A stretch of 64,000 nucleotides of DNA from Rhabditoides inermis (GCA_963966185.1 CAWZYM010000217.1:451501-515500); one strand, 5' to 3'. Shown: positions 1 to 11,804, counted from the stretch's first letter. A program made the numbers and translations. Notes: a model not told the origin generated them from the sequence alone.

Positions 1-2093
1 TCCAGTCGATGTAATCCACGAGTTGTCTGTCTGGCAGGTGGCAGATTGGATCTCCACCGTCGCTCCCGCTGGCAACTCCGCCACCAGAGTCAGAGAGCCA
101 GACTCGCACACGTACCTGCAACGTGAAAGGAGTTTCACGTGTTCCCAACTCATACAAAAAAGAGGGAATGATGACACAGTAACCCACATTGGGCATCCCT
201 CCTCCACCTCTATTCTGACGGGCATGGTATTGGTGCATGTGAACCCGCCGGGGCAGTGAGTCAGCGGCTGCGCATCGGAGCACGCGGAACAAGCTGTAAG
301 AGGGGGAGACACGACATGGGACGAGGGATCGCCACTCACTGTGGGCACATGTTGCAGTGGTGATGGTGGCGCCTCCGGCCGACCACGCGCCGTCGACCCC
401 ACACACGGGGAAGGCGTCCGCGCCGGCAACCAGCAGACGACCGCCATCCGAACACACCACGGAGGGACACTCACCGATAGAGGGCACTGCAAGGGGGGAG
501 TGTTGTGTATTCTTGTGATCTGGTCAGAGCGATTCGTGAAACGTACGCAACTGTTCAAGCAGGTATATGGAAAATTAGAGTTTATGATACAGAAAGACCA
601 CGTCCATTGGCCCATTGGGTATTTCATGTCAATGATTCTTTTCGAAATCTGTGTGAAACGTACGCGGGTATTCGAATGCCCCATGGACGCAGTTGTATCC
701 GGTGATACAGGGCGAGGGAGAGTAGTCGAGTGGAGAGCACTGGTCGCAGTCTGTCAATTCGTACCATTCACCCAGTTCTTTCGGCATGACTCACCTTGTA
801 CACATGTCATCTCGGGGACAGTCGTGAACTCGGTGGCGGCCCCGTTGACAGTGAGTGTCCACGAGCCGACAGCATTGCACTGCATAGAGTCGACTGGCGT
901 GAACGTCTCCCCGATGAGGATGTGGGGGACGCCAGTCGAACACGTGACACTGAAGATGTGACTGGTAACCACGTTGCACATTGTGCTCTCACCTAGGACA
1001 CCCTTGCCCGCTCGATACGACGAGATCGGAGAAGGTACACTGCGAACCAGTGAAGCAACCGAACACATCAACGGGGAAGGGGCAGGAGCAGGCTGAAATG
1101 TGTGCTGTGCTGCTTCTATCGTTCTTTCAACCTACCTTGCACACAGGATATCTGCGGTGTCCCTGCCACTGCCACTCCGGCAGAGCCCTGCCAGCTGCCA
1201 TCGGGGCGGCATGTGAGAGATGTGACAGACACCGGGGTTCCAGACGGCTGACCCAACATCATCGTGCCAGTCGGACACGAGTACCTGGAGAGGATGGATG
1301 AGGGAGGGAGGGAGAGAGAGAGAGGGGGAGAGGGAGAGAGATGGAGAGAGAGGGGGAGAGACTGACGTTGCGCATCCCGGACCGAGTGGAGAGTGCACTG
1401 GCAGTTCTATGTCGCACACCGCATTGGCAGGACAGGTTGACAGAGGCACGGCGGTGGCACACCAGTCACATTCTGCAAGCGATGTTCTACAAGGTTCTAA
1501 CGCTCCCTTTCCACTCACCCTGTTCACATCTGGCTGCGGCAGATGCTCCCACCACCAGTCCACTATCCGTGCGCCACTGCTTGTCAACCCCACATTCGAT
1601 AGCTGCCACCTAGACATCGGTAGTAAGTGAAAGTAATAATCTCCTTTTTCAAGATACCTCGATGATGTTGACGCCAACGCTCACGTGCATGGCGCCGACC
1701 TTGCACGATTGCCTTAAAGAGTAGATGGAATAAGAGAGCACTCTCCTGCTACCTGAGACAGGGCGTCGCTGTCAGTTGTAGGTTGAGCGCACACGTGGCT
1801 CCATCCGAGCAGCCGGACAGAAGGGCCGGAGAGGAACACTGCGCGCAGCCTGCAACACATCGGGATAATATTACTTACGAAACAATAGATAAAATGGAAA
1901 GGTGCTGACTGGTGACAACGGGAGGTTTCTTGGTAGTAGTCGTGGTTGGCCGTGTCGGTCTGGGGGTCGGTCTGGTTGGTCTGGTCGGAGTCCATGGCCA
2001 CGGCTTCTTCGTAGGTACCGTAATCACAGAAGTGCTTATACACGCATCCGCCAGTGGTATACTCATGAGTAATAACAGCAGTAACTGCTTCAT
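1..2093 (-). CDS. Secreted multi-C6-domain protein, gene A (3' end outside window)
   Basis: Starts at 2093 with a signal peptide (MKQLLLLLLMSIPLADAC), then a Pro/Thr-rich linker, then tandem C6 domains, a nematode extracellular Cys-rich module of unknown function. Exons 5'->3': 2093-1910, 1849-1753, 1712-1658, 1609-1519, 1472-1367, 1284-1136, 1092-993, 961-795, 750-664, 486-340, 293-188, 115-<1. All phases agree. Five C6 units are visible: the first uses three exons, the other four use two exons each. Each unit has a CxxC start, a middle Cys pair, a GxW motif and a closing Cys near the donor. The Lys/Pro/Thr linker may be O-glycosylated (inference). The first intron uses a weak donor (GTCAGC), chosen because only it puts exon 2 in the Cys-rich frame. 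Upstream gene B is its paralogue. Substrate or partner is unknown. Confidence 0.85.
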
Positions 2094-2568
2094 CTGAAAT
2101 GCTAGTTCAGTAGAGCAGACAGTGCGTAGAGTACGGTGGTAGATTTTGAACGCCAAACCATAGATCAGTGAATTGGGGACGGGCGCACCCAGGCCAGGCG
2201 AGAGCAGAGTGATGTGACCGTTGCACTCTCTCGAGAGAGAGACACGGACCATTCCGAGCCATAAAGTTGCATGCGCGTGCGCGAGCTGGAAATTTGTCTG
2301 GGGTGAGATGGAGAGAGCGGATTTATGATCAATCCGGGCGTTCACACTTGCACTCTCTTGTGGGTCAATTGCACCCAGCAGGCTGTAAACGGAAGGAGCC
2401 ACCGCCGAAAGAAACACACTAAGGAAGTCTATAGGCCTCGAGAATCGAGAGATCAAACAGTCATTGTTGTGTGGCGACAAGTTGGTTGTGAGGGATGTCT
2501 TCTTGAAGAGGTACGCAAGTCACACCGTTCGAACATGATAGAATAATCTTACTCTCTCTCTCTCTCCC

Positions 2569-2626
<58 letters not shown>

Positions 2627-3304
2627 CCTCTCGCCCTATCTCTTCTTTCTGTCTCTCTCCCTCTGTGAGGGTTCTCTCTCTCTCTCTCTCTCGCTCTCTC
2701 GTTCTCTCTTTTTAACTACACTCACAAGTGTAAAGTGACAAATCCATTTCAGAGGTCCAGCGACGGGAGGGGAAGCTGTAATCTAGGTTGCGCAATAGCT
2801 GTCAGCTACCGTACATCTTTCTGCACCGAGCTGGCTGGAAAAAAACATAATGTTAGGTAATACAAAACAAGAACTACACTACAAATACTGCATGTAGCAA
2901 TACTTACTTGAAAGAATCAGCAATGTAGCAGAAAATTCGGAAACCATAACCGAACTCGATGTTAGTTACAGTGCTAGTCTGTTGGGTTATTTATTAGTTG
3001 GAAGGGTTTCCGGCGTCAATTTGTAGAATGACGTCGTTGAAACCATTCGGGATTCGGGATATCAGTTTCTAGCGCGTATGCTCATCCAGCACAGTTCACA
3101 TACACGCGCGGATTGAAATGAACCTATGCGTGCGAAGGGATTCGCTCTGCGTACATACTGCACCCGATTTGCACCAGAACACGCCCTTATATTATCTTTT
3201 TCACAAACATTCACGGATGAACGCAATTATTTTATCGCAAAAGAGATCATAACGATAAGTATAAGATATACTAATTCTGTGAATTCATATCCATGAACTG
3301 ACTG
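2094..3304. other. Intergenic: promoter side of C6 gene A, 3' side of gene B
   Basis: No coding signal on either strand. It holds a long TC-rich tract (about 2551-2706) and AT-rich sequence. The promoter of gene A must lie here, but I see no motif I can name. Confidence 0.6.
2551..2706. repeat. (TC)n-rich microsatellite
   Basis: Nearly pure CT dinucleotides with a few TTCC and CCTC interruptions, upstream of C6 gene A. Confidence 0.95.
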
Positions 3305-6223
3305 CTATTGGTAGGTGATAGTTGCGGTGACTGCGGTGAACCCGGAGAGATACTTCTGCAGAGTGGGGCCACTGGTGGCCGACGAGCACGTGAGAGGGTT
3401 CTGCAAGGCATACACATCCTCTTCTCCCCCGTCTCTCGCTTACCGTGAACACAGTGGTGCCCATCTTGTACCCGTTGGGACAACCGGAGAGAGTGAGCAC
3501 GCGACACCACGTGGTGGGGTCATAGGTCACTGTGCCCGACACTCCCGCCCCGAAAGACGGCAGCGCACAGTTTATGCACACTGAAAGGGAAGTAGTGGCA
3601 GAGAGAACTGAGAACAGTATACTCACCGTTTTCATAGCAGATCTGGTTTTGTATGGTGTACTGCATTCCGTTCACAGTCGACACCCACATTCCATTCTGA
3701 CAAGTGAGCTGTTGGGTGGTCGACTGCGGATACTCTATCGTCAGAATCTGCCCCGTTGACGTCATGAATCTGCAATACTGTGTAGATGTGAAAAGTAAGA
3801 GAGATAAAGAGGAAGAGAGAAGGTGAGTGAGTGAGTGAGTGAGTGAGTGAGTGAGTGAGTGAGTGAGTGAGTGAGTGAGTGAGTGAGTGAGTGAGTGAGT
3901 GAGTGAGTGAGTGAGTGAGTGAGTGAGTGAGTGAGTGAGTGAGTGAGTGAGTGAGTGAGTGAGTGAGTGAGTGAGTGAGTGAGTGAGTGAGTGAGTGAGT
4001 GAGTGAGTGAGTGAGTGAGTGAGTGAGTGAGTGAGTGAGTGAGTGAGTGAGTGAGTGAGTGAGTGAGTGAGTGAGTGAGTGAGTGAGTGAGTGAGTGAGT
4101 GAGTGAGTGAGTGAGTGAGTGAGTGAGTGAGTGAGTGAGTGAGTGAGTGAGTGAGTGAGTGAGTGAGTGAGTGAGTGAGTGAGTGAGTGAGTGAGTGAGT
4201 GAGTGAGTGAGTGAGTGAGTGAGTGAGTGAGTGAGTGAGTGAGTGAGTGAGTGAGTGAGTGAGTGAGTGAGTGAGTGAGTGAGTGAGTGAGTGAGTGAGT
4301 GAGTGAGTGAGTGAGTGAGTGAGTGAGTGAGTGAGTGAGTGAGTGAGTGAGTGAGTGAGTGAGTGAGTGAGTGAGTGAGTGAGTGAGTGAGTGAGTGAGT
4401 GAGTGAGTGAGTGAGTGAGTGAGTGAGTGAGTGAGTGAGTGAGTGAGTGAGTGAGTGAGTGAGTGAGTGAGTGAGTGAGTGAGTGAGTGAGTGAGTGAGT
4501 GAGTGAGTGAGTGAGTGAGTGAGTGAGTGAGTGAGTGAGTGAGTGAGTGAGTGAGTGAGTGAGTGAGTGAGTGAGTGAGTGAGTGAGTGAGTGAGTGAGT
4601 GAGTGAGTGAGTGAGTGAGTGAGTGAGTGAGTGAGTGAGTGAGTGAGTGAGTGAGTGAGTGAGTGAGTGAGTGAGTGAGTGAGTGAGTGAGTGAGTGAGT
4701 GAGTGAGTGAGTGAGTGAGTGAGTGAGTGAGTGAGTGAGTGAGTGAGTGAGTGAGTGAGTGAGTGAGTGAGTGAGTGAGTGAGTGAGTGAGTGAGTGAGT
4801 GAGTGAGTGAGTGAGTGAGTGAGTGAGTGAGTGAGTGAGTGAGTGAGTGAGTGAGTGAGTGAGTGAGTGAGTGAGTGAGTGAGTGAGTGAGTGAGTGAGT
4901 GAGTGAGTGAGTGAGTGAGTGAGTGAGTGAGTGAGTGAGTGAGTGAGTGAGTGAGTGAGTGAGTGAGTGAGTGAGTGAGTGAGTGAGTGAGTGAGTGAGT
5001 GAGTGAGTGAGTGAGTGAGTGAGTGAGTGAGTGAGTGAGTGAGTGAGTGAGTGAGTGAGTGAGTGAGTGAGTGAGTGAGTGAGTGAGTGAGTGAGTGAGT
5101 GAGTGAGTGAGTGAGTGAGTGAGTGAGTGAGTGAGTGAGTGAGTGAGTGAGTGAGTGAGTGAGTGAGTGAGTGAGTGAGTGAGTGAGTGAGTGAGTGAGT
5201 GAGTGAGTGAGTGAGTGAGTGAGTGAGTGAGTGAGTGAGTGAGTGAGTGAGTGAGTGAGTGAGTGAGTGAGTGAGTGAGTGAGTGAGTGAGTGAGTGAGT
5301 GAGTGAGTGAGTGAGTGAGTGAGTGAGTGAGTGAGTGAGTGAGTGAGTGAGTGAGTGAGTGAGTGAGTGAGTGAGTGAGTGAGTGAGTGAGTGAGTGAGT
5401 GAGTGAGTGAGTGAGTGAGTGAGTGAGTGAGTGAGTGAGTGAGTGAGTGAGTGAGTGAGTGAGTGAGTGAGTGAGTGAGTGAGTGAGTGAGTGAGTGAGT
5501 GAGTGAGTGAGTGAGTGAGTGAGTGAGTGAGTGAGTGAGTGAGAGAGAGAGAGAGAGATGGTTTCCGACCTGAGCACAAATGGGGTGGTGCTGGCGCAGT
5601 TGTTCTTGAATATGCTGCACCCGTTGAGTGTGTCGTACTGGTAGCCCCTCTGTGTCCTGGCAATCGGCTGACTCGCCGGCTTCGGTCGACTGATCTCCGC
5701 GCAGAAACACGCTGCACACATGGGGTTGGGATTACTCTCCCCTTTCACCATGCTACTCACAGAATGCACAGGTGGCAGTGGTGGTTGTCCCGCCGGAGTA
5801 TGTCCACTGTCCGTCCACCCCACACACGGGAGCCGCCGCCACTCCGTTCACATACATGCTGCCTGTCGCGCACGCGGCCGTCGCACACTCGCCCACAGAC
5901 GGTGCTGAACATGAGATGTGTTTTCGAGATGCTTTGTGTTGGTCTCACCGGGATATGTGATCGATTCTCCCGTACAGCTCATTCCAGTGGGACAGGGCAC
6001 GGGGGAGTAGGTGAGAGGGGCGCACTGGTCGCAGTCTGAAAGCTCTCTCCCTCTTTCTCTCTCCCTCTCTTTCTCCCCCCCTCTGTCTCTCCCCTCCTCC
6101 TTTCTCCCTCTCTCCCCTCCTCTCTCTCTCCCCTCCTCTTCTCTCCCTCTCTCTCTCCCACCTCTCTATCCTCTCCCCCCCCTCTCTCCCTCTCTCCCTC
6201 TCTCTCTCTTACCCTGTACGTAT

Positions 6224-6281
<58 letters not shown>

Positions 6282-9200
6282 CCTGTACGCATGTCATCTG
6301 TGGCGGTGACTGTCTGTGTGGTTCCATCCGCCAAAACCACCGTCCACCCACACCAAGGTCCCTTACAGAGTGAGCAGGTGCGAGCGTAGTGCCATGTGCT
6401 GTATACTCTTGGGATTTCGGCGGCCTATGTGCAGTATCTGCGTTTTCTCAGTGGAGATCTGCAGACCCCATTCTGAAGCCCATTTTGCGACAGCGTTGAT
6501 TGCTTTTTGAAACATAATTTTAGCCTAATTATCACTCGGATCAAAAGCGAAGTATATTTTCAATTCGTCGGCGTATAGAGCACACTCGACATAATCAGGC
6601 AGGCTATCAACAATATTATTGATGAAGATATTGAAGAGTAATCAGGCAGGCTATCAACAATATTATTGATAAAGATATTGAAGAGTATGGGTCCAAGACA
6701 CGACCCCTGCGGCACACCACAGTTGACGAGTCGAGGATACGAGAGCTCATCTCCAACCTTAACTGGCAACGGTCAGAAAGGAAGGCTCGAATGTTTCAGC
6801 CAGTGACTATAACATTCAATAAACTGTGCGTTAGTAGACCTATTTTGACGAAAACCAAACTGTCTAGAAGAAATCAAGCTATTGGACTCGAGAAAAGCAG
6901 TCAGTTGCCTGACTATAATTCGCTTTAATAATTTCGCTACACTACTTGTTAGGCTAATGAGACGATAGTTGGCTGGATTATCACGAGAACCCTTTTTATA
7001 CAGCGGTTTTATATAAGCGACTTTCCAAATATTGGGGACAGCGGGATATCGCACACTGATAGAGACATAGAAAAAAGAATCGAGAGCGGGAGACTTATTG
7101 TATCAACTGTATTTTTCAAAAACGTGTGAGTGATTCCATCGGGACTGGTATTGATTTTTGAATCCAATTGTTGCATAGTCTTGTGAACAAGTGCATAAGA
7201 AACGTCATACATGGTGAGTTGATTCGAGAAAGAGGGAAGGGCAGAGCCGGTCGGAGCAACACTCCCACCAGAGAATATCGAGTCGAAGTATTTCCCGAAC
7301 ACCTCCGCCTTTTCCCTCGAATCATGGACCAACTCACCATTGTGTGACAGCGAGCTGATACCATCAGCAGGAAACATCTTTTTTCTAACATCCTTGTATA
7401 ATGCGCGTTTATTGTTACCGTTGATAAGTTTCGCTTCACGCTTACATTGCCACGAAAAAATAGCGTTTCGCAGTTTACGCTGCGCCTTATCAGCAGTCTT
7501 CGATTCTGGAATAAGTATAGAGTAGCGTAATGCACGGCGTTTCAATTTAGAAATATAAAGAGGAATACTGACATCTTTAGTATGTTTCATAAGGGGAATA
7601 TACTCGGTAATGAGGTGTTGCATTCGCTGGACAAACACGGAAGTTGCTGTGCACGTCATCGAAGTCATCTGCACCATCTTCCCGTTGATCAGAATGAACG
7701 GAGTGCCAACCGTGCACGTCACCCTGAAAATAGCCAATTCGATTCTCCTCCTCCTACCGCCCTCTCTGCTTCCTCTTCTTTCTCACATCGGACAGCCGCT
7801 TTCGGTGCTTGTGATGACATGGAATGTGCATGTGGATCCCGGGAAGCATCCCGCCGCGTTCACCGGTGCCGGACATGTGTTGCAGGCTGAAACAGATTGA
7901 TTCATAATCCATGACGTGTGGCTTACGTTGCACGCACGACAGCTGAGGCGCTCCTGTAATGATGGCTCCAGTGGAGACGAGCCAAATGCCGTCCACCTGA
8001 CACGTCATCGTGGTGACAGCGGTCGGGCCAGAAGGCATACCGGCGGTCATTGTCTCCACGGGACAGGAGTACGATGAGCAGGTCATTCCCGCGGGGGACT
8101 TGACAGGCGCAGTGCAGACAGAGTCGACAGGACACGGCGACAGGGCCACTGCGTCCAGACAGGTGTCACAGTCTGCAAGGATCCGTGGCACTTCGCAGAA
8201 TAGAGAGGAAGAGACGGTGAAAGAGACAGAGAGACAGAGAGAGAGAGAGAGACAGAGAGACAGAGAGAAAGAGAGAGAGAGAGGGGAGTGAGGAGGTTCA
8301 CCTTGCGCGCAGGTGACTGCCGGTGTGGCTCCGACACTCACCCCAGTGTCCGTCGTCCACTGCTTGTTCGTTCCACACACGAGGGACGAGATGGAAATGA
8401 CCCCGCTGCTCGCTTCCACATACATCTGACCCACTTGACACACCTCACTGAAATGGATTTGAAATACTTTTTCGTAGGAATGACCCACGTGAGACAGGGC
8501 GCGTGGCTGCATTGCAGGACGAGGGAGCAGGTCGCTCCGTTCACGCATCCCTGAAGCATAGTCGGGGCAGTGCACGAGACACAGCCTGAAGTGAAGTGAT
8601 ACCATTTACAAATTGAATTCACGTATTGTGAGTAGTGTTTGGACCAATTTATCGACCAGATTTCTGGTCGAATGACCGGCCAAAATAAAACCAATGACCG
8701 GTTATTTTCTGGTTGGCCAGAGAAATGACCGGCCAAAATAAACCGGTTTTGAGAAATCTGGCCAAACCAGAACCAGAACCAGAAATTTCTGGTTTTCAAA
8801 AAACCAGAAATTTCTGGTTTTGTAGTTTGTACCTCTGGTTCTTTGGACCGGTCAATATCATTTCTCGATTCTCGAATGAGATGAGGTATGATGAGGACAT
8901 TTCATGGCTAAATGACAATGAGACGTCACATTTCTCGAACGACCGCCAAACCAAAACCAGTACTGGCCAAATGAAAACCAGAACCAGAAATTTCTGGTTT
9001 TTTCGACCGAAAACCAGAAATATCTGGTCCGGCCAATGACCTGGCCAATTTTTTCTGGTTTTAAATGACGCTGGTTTTGAAAAGGGCGCCAAATTTCTGG
9101 TTAACCAGAAATAAACCGGTAATTTGGTCCAAACACTAATTGTGAGCTCTCTAGAAACTAATTTACCCAATTGCTTTTATCACAAACACGTTGCATTGTC

Positions 9201-9435
9201 GTTCGTGATAGCCAAATATGTTGCCCCCCATATGAATACGCAAAGATAAACGAGTGAACCTATAAACGCTACACACAGCGTGTACACGTCCACCCAGCCT
9301 TCTCACCTGGTGGGGCTGCCGTCGTCGTGGTGACTGGGCGTTGAGGCTGGGGAGTGGATATGGTAGCCGGATGGATATGGTCCGGATGCATGCCTCCGCT
9401 AGAGGCAGCAACACTATCAACCAAAGTAGAGACAT
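3305..9435 (-). CDS. C6-domain secreted protein paralogue, gene B, probably disabled
   Basis: Paralogue of gene A with six C6 units. Exons 5'->3': 9435-9307, 8585-8489, 8447-8302, 8172-7927, 7886-7787, 7723-~7637 (broken by a LINE, remainder ~6352-6278), 6035-5949, 5904-5761, 5711-5570, 3769-3627, 3580-3444, 3400-3305 (TAG). Exon 1 encodes a signal peptide (LLWLIVLLPLAEAC), but the downstream Pro/Thr linker that resembles gene A lies in another frame: exon 1 ends in phase 0 while exon 2 needs phase 1. A near-duplication of GGATATGG at 9356-9381 may be the cause. The third C6 unit is interrupted in coding sequence by a retroelement fragment. Other units keep all Cys and GxW positions. Unit 2 is one exon (8172-7927) where gene A has an intron. 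I read this as a recently damaged gene; an alternative first exon is possible. Confidence 0.7.
3823..5543. repeat. (GTGA)n tetranucleotide array, about 430 copies
   Basis: About 1.72 kb of uninterrupted GTGA, with no substitution seen, flanked on the right by (GA)n. It fills the gene B intron 5569-3770; in the sense direction it is (CTCA)n. Because the period is 4, three reading frames stay open and give long Leu-Thr-His-Ser pseudo-ORFs that are not genes. The true length may differ, since such arrays collapse or stutter in assembly. Confidence 0.98.
6041..6278. repeat. TC-rich tract in a gene B intron
   Basis: CT/CCCT-rich with a pure (CT)n core at 6229-6277. A short sequence around the donor (accctgtacg-atgtcatct) occurs twice, at about 6210-6230 and 6280-6300, suggesting a local duplication that carries the 5' splice site. 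Confidence 0.85.
6375..7640 (-). mobile_element. Non-LTR retrotransposon (LINE) reverse-transcriptase fragment
   Basis: Minus-strand remnants in three frames. About 7640-7009 is the linker and N-terminal RT region. 7054-6773 holds fingers/palm motifs (PxxxYKKG, NYRLISLTSS, FGFRQNRST). 6769-6560 holds GVPQGSCLGPILF. The catalytic YADD box reads YADE near 6565, followed by a thumb-like region to about 6400. Motif A between FGFRQNRST and GVPQGS is missing, so the copy is internally deleted as well as frameshifted. Truncated at both ends; no target-site duplication identified. It sits in the same orientation as gene B and splits a C6 exon. The clade is not determined. Confidence 0.85.
6593..6686. 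repeat. 47 bp tandem duplication inside the LINE
   Basis: Units 6593-6639 and 6640-6686 are nearly identical (one G/A difference). The unit is not a multiple of three, so it shifts the RT frame between the GVPQGS and YADE motifs. Confidence 0.93.
8222..8286. repeat. (GA/CAGA)n microsatellite in gene B intron
   Basis: GA dinucleotides with regular AGAC interruptions, about 20 nt downstream (sense) of the donor at 8301. Confidence 0.9.
8633..9138. mobile_element. hAT-like MITE (506 bp) with 15 bp TIRs and 8 bp TSD
   Basis: The ends are perfect inverted repeats (tagtgtttggaccaa and its complement). They are flanked by a perfect 8 bp direct repeat attgtgag at 8625-8632 and 9139-9146. An 8 bp TSD and TAG-type termini fit the hAT superfamily. 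There is no coding capacity. The interior is built from repeated palindromes of the type aaccagaaatttctggtt and gaccggcc/aaaccggt. It sits in intron 1 of C6 gene B. Confidence 0.88.
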
Positions 9436-9812
9436 GCTAGACTGACTGCGCGATCACTTATCCGCTCTATTTCATACTAATCGCACTCGCGCACTTTCAG
9501 TTTTATGCGATGGATATATGTTACCCAATTTGGCCCCGGCGAGAGTTTGACCTACGCGTAATGCGGTGATGTGTTGCGATTGATAGCCGAGAGAAGGGAA
9601 TATGAAAAATCACTTTCCGAAAGATCAAGTGGTCCTAGCAAGAAAGCCTGACTAACATTTTAGCATGTAGGTTGATCGGCATGAGGTGGGTGTGTGATGA
9701 TAGTGTCTGCGTCCTTCCATCTCCCTCCCTCCCTCCCTTCTCCGCCCTTTCACCCTCCACTCCACTTTCCAGCGCCACTACTGACCGGTCGGGTCACTCT
9801 ACCGCAGCAAAC
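9436..9812. promoter_or_regulatory. Divergent promoter interval between C6 gene B and the PTP gene
   Basis: 377 bp separate two start codons pointing away from each other, so the region should carry both promoters. A CCCT-rich stretch (9717-9740) and an acceptor-like accgcag just before the PTP start suggest trans- or cis-splicing of the PTP 5' leader. No specific factor site recognised. Confidence 0.45.
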
Positions 9813-9948
9813 ATGCTGAAAAGAGGTTCAACAGGTCGTCGCTTCTTTCCTCTCTAATCCTGCCGCCTCCAGAAAAGCCGGAGAAATCGTCGGGCTCGTC
9901 AGACGAGAAGCCAGAGAAGAGCAATCCGAGGTGGAAGTGGAACTTCCC

Positions 9949-9993
<45 letters not shown>

Positions 9994-11641
9994 CCTCCCT
10001 CCCTCCCTCTCTCTCCCTCTCTCTCACCCCTCCCTCTGCAGCTGTTCCCGCGAGACGGACTCTCCCACCCCCACCCCGATTCCCACCCCCGACTACAACA
10101 AGGATGCCCCCAAGAGTGTCATCTCCATCCACCGAGACATCCAACTCAAGAAACAGCCCATCGTGGCCCGCATGATACAGCTGGTACTGTACACTACCGT
10201 ATACCCTGGATTACGGTAGACTACAGTAACCCGTTATACCGTATACCTAGGTGGGTGCGTGGGTGAACAAGACACTGGAGAAGGGGGTGAGTGGTCTGTG
10301 CGAGGAGTTCACAGCCCTTCGCAAGCCAATCGATCCCACCACCATAAAGTCGTTCCTCGAGCAGCGCACCATGGGCAGGAACAGATACAGGGTACTGTAG
10401 TTTACAGTTTGGGTTACTGTGTTTTGCGGCATACTGTAATTTACCGTATGTCAGGATGTGTGTTGTCTGGAGGCTACGCGAGTGATTCTCAAGAACTACC
10501 ACACTGACTACATTCACGCCAACTATGTGTCCACACCACAGTACGACAAGCGGTTCATATGCACACAGGTATACGGTAATCCGGCATACTGTATTTATGA
10601 TTTCTCCAATTTCAGGGACCTCTGGAGAAGACGTGCGCCGACTTCTGGCACATGGTGGTGCAGGAGAAAACGGATGTGAGGGTGCCAATTATATTATCGA
10701 TTGATTATCGATTGATTGCAGGTGATTCTGATGCTGTGCAACTTGATGGAGAAGGGTTCGAGCAAGTGCTGGGAGTACTTTCCCTCCGTCGTCGGCTCCG
10801 AAGTCACTTTCAACGAATACGTCGTCAAGAACGTCGCCAGTCTCATGGTACCGTACCCACCTTGGATTACTGTACATACCGTACCCTCTAGCTCTCGTTC
10901 CCGTTCGAGTCGCCGGTGCAGATTCGTCGCACTGGCTTGCGAGTGTACAAGGGAGGGCAGCCGATCCACGTCTGCGATCACTTCCAGGTGATTATCGACT
11001 GATTATCGATTGTTCATCGATTACCTCTTCTTGATTTGAGTGGCTAGACTGGCCGGACCGGGGCGTGCCGCCTCCCGACCAGGCCTCTCTTCAGCTACTC
11101 ACTCAGGTCAGGAAGACGCGGTACGTTTTTGTTTGTTTGTTTGTCAGTCTGTCAGCTGTTTACTTATCATTTGAGTACTCCCATCGTGATTCACTGTTCT
11201 GCTGGCATCGGCCGCACCGGGTCGATTGCACTCATCGAATCCACGATTGAGGGGATCATTGGAGGTATCGATTGGTTGGATATCGATTGATATTTATCGA
11301 TTGATTGCAGGGCAGCCAGTGGAGAACATGGACAGTCAGCTGTTGAAGCTGCGCGAGCAGAGGGCCAGCAGTGTGCAGGTAGTACTGTAGTTACAGTACC
11401 TTTATACTTATTCGATCTACAGTATCTCTCTTTCTAGACAGAGGCACAGTATCTGTTCGTGCACCAGGTTCTGCTCTGCTATTTCAAGGTATGTCAATCC
11501 GGAACTATGTTAGTTTGAATAATTTGATCATCCTACAACGCACTTTCATACCGTTTCTAGGCCAAGGGCTACTGGGACTCTGCGGCTGACGAGAAGTTCA
11601 AGGAGTTCTGTTCGGACTACCAAGAGGCTTCCACACCCTAG
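9813..11641 (+). CDS. Cytosolic protein tyrosine phosphatase, 375 aa
   Basis: Classical PTP that removes phosphate from tyrosine. Exons: 9813-9834, 9873-9930, 10042-10183, 10251-10391, 10455-10568, 10616-10675, 10722-10847, 10892-10987, 11041-11120, 11176-11264, 11311-11378, 11438-11488, 11561-11641. Phases close and the total is 1128 nt. About 70 N-terminal residues are low-complexity (Lys/Ser/Pro-rich), with no signal peptide or membrane segment. The catalytic domain shows DYIHANYV, GPLEKT..DFWHMVVQE, the WPDRGVP loop (general acid Asp) and the P-loop HCSAGIGRTG with catalytic Cys. The usual KNRY motif before the substrate loop reads GRNRYR, at the exon 4 end. It resembles the large nematode-expanded PTP family; an exact orthologue cannot be named. 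ATG follows an acceptor-like CAG by four bases. Introns are 38-111 nt and rich in TACNGTA and ATCGATTGATT motifs. Confidence 0.93.
9951..10024. repeat. (TC)n/(TCCC)n tract in PTP intron 2
   Basis: Begins about 18 nt downstream of the donor at 9931. Confidence 0.9.
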
Positions 11642-11804
11642 CCGTCCACACCTTACACACATCTTACAGTTTCTCTTACAGTAACAACATCTTAGAAGAT
11701 CGATGTAATCACACCGGCCCCACTCCCGCTTAGACACTAGACTGACACATGCCCCGTTTGATGATGAATTGTGTTTCGCAACATGTGCGTAATTGGTTAA
11801 TATG

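Noticed and set aside
1850..1878. Strong-looking donor GTAAGT at the end of C6 gene A exon 1
   Set aside because: It leaves a 29-nt intron and the wrong frame for exon 2. The weaker GTCAGC donor at 1909 gives the correct Cys-rich frame.
3823..5543. CRISPR-like or satellite array
   Set aside because: Simple tetranucleotide microsatellite without spacers, in a eukaryotic intron.
3520..5823. Long minus-strand ORFs of 650-767 codons made of Leu-Thr-His-Ser repeats
   Set aside because: Produced by the period-4 (GTGA)n array, open in all minus frames. The array is intronic between two C6 exons whose splice phases agree.
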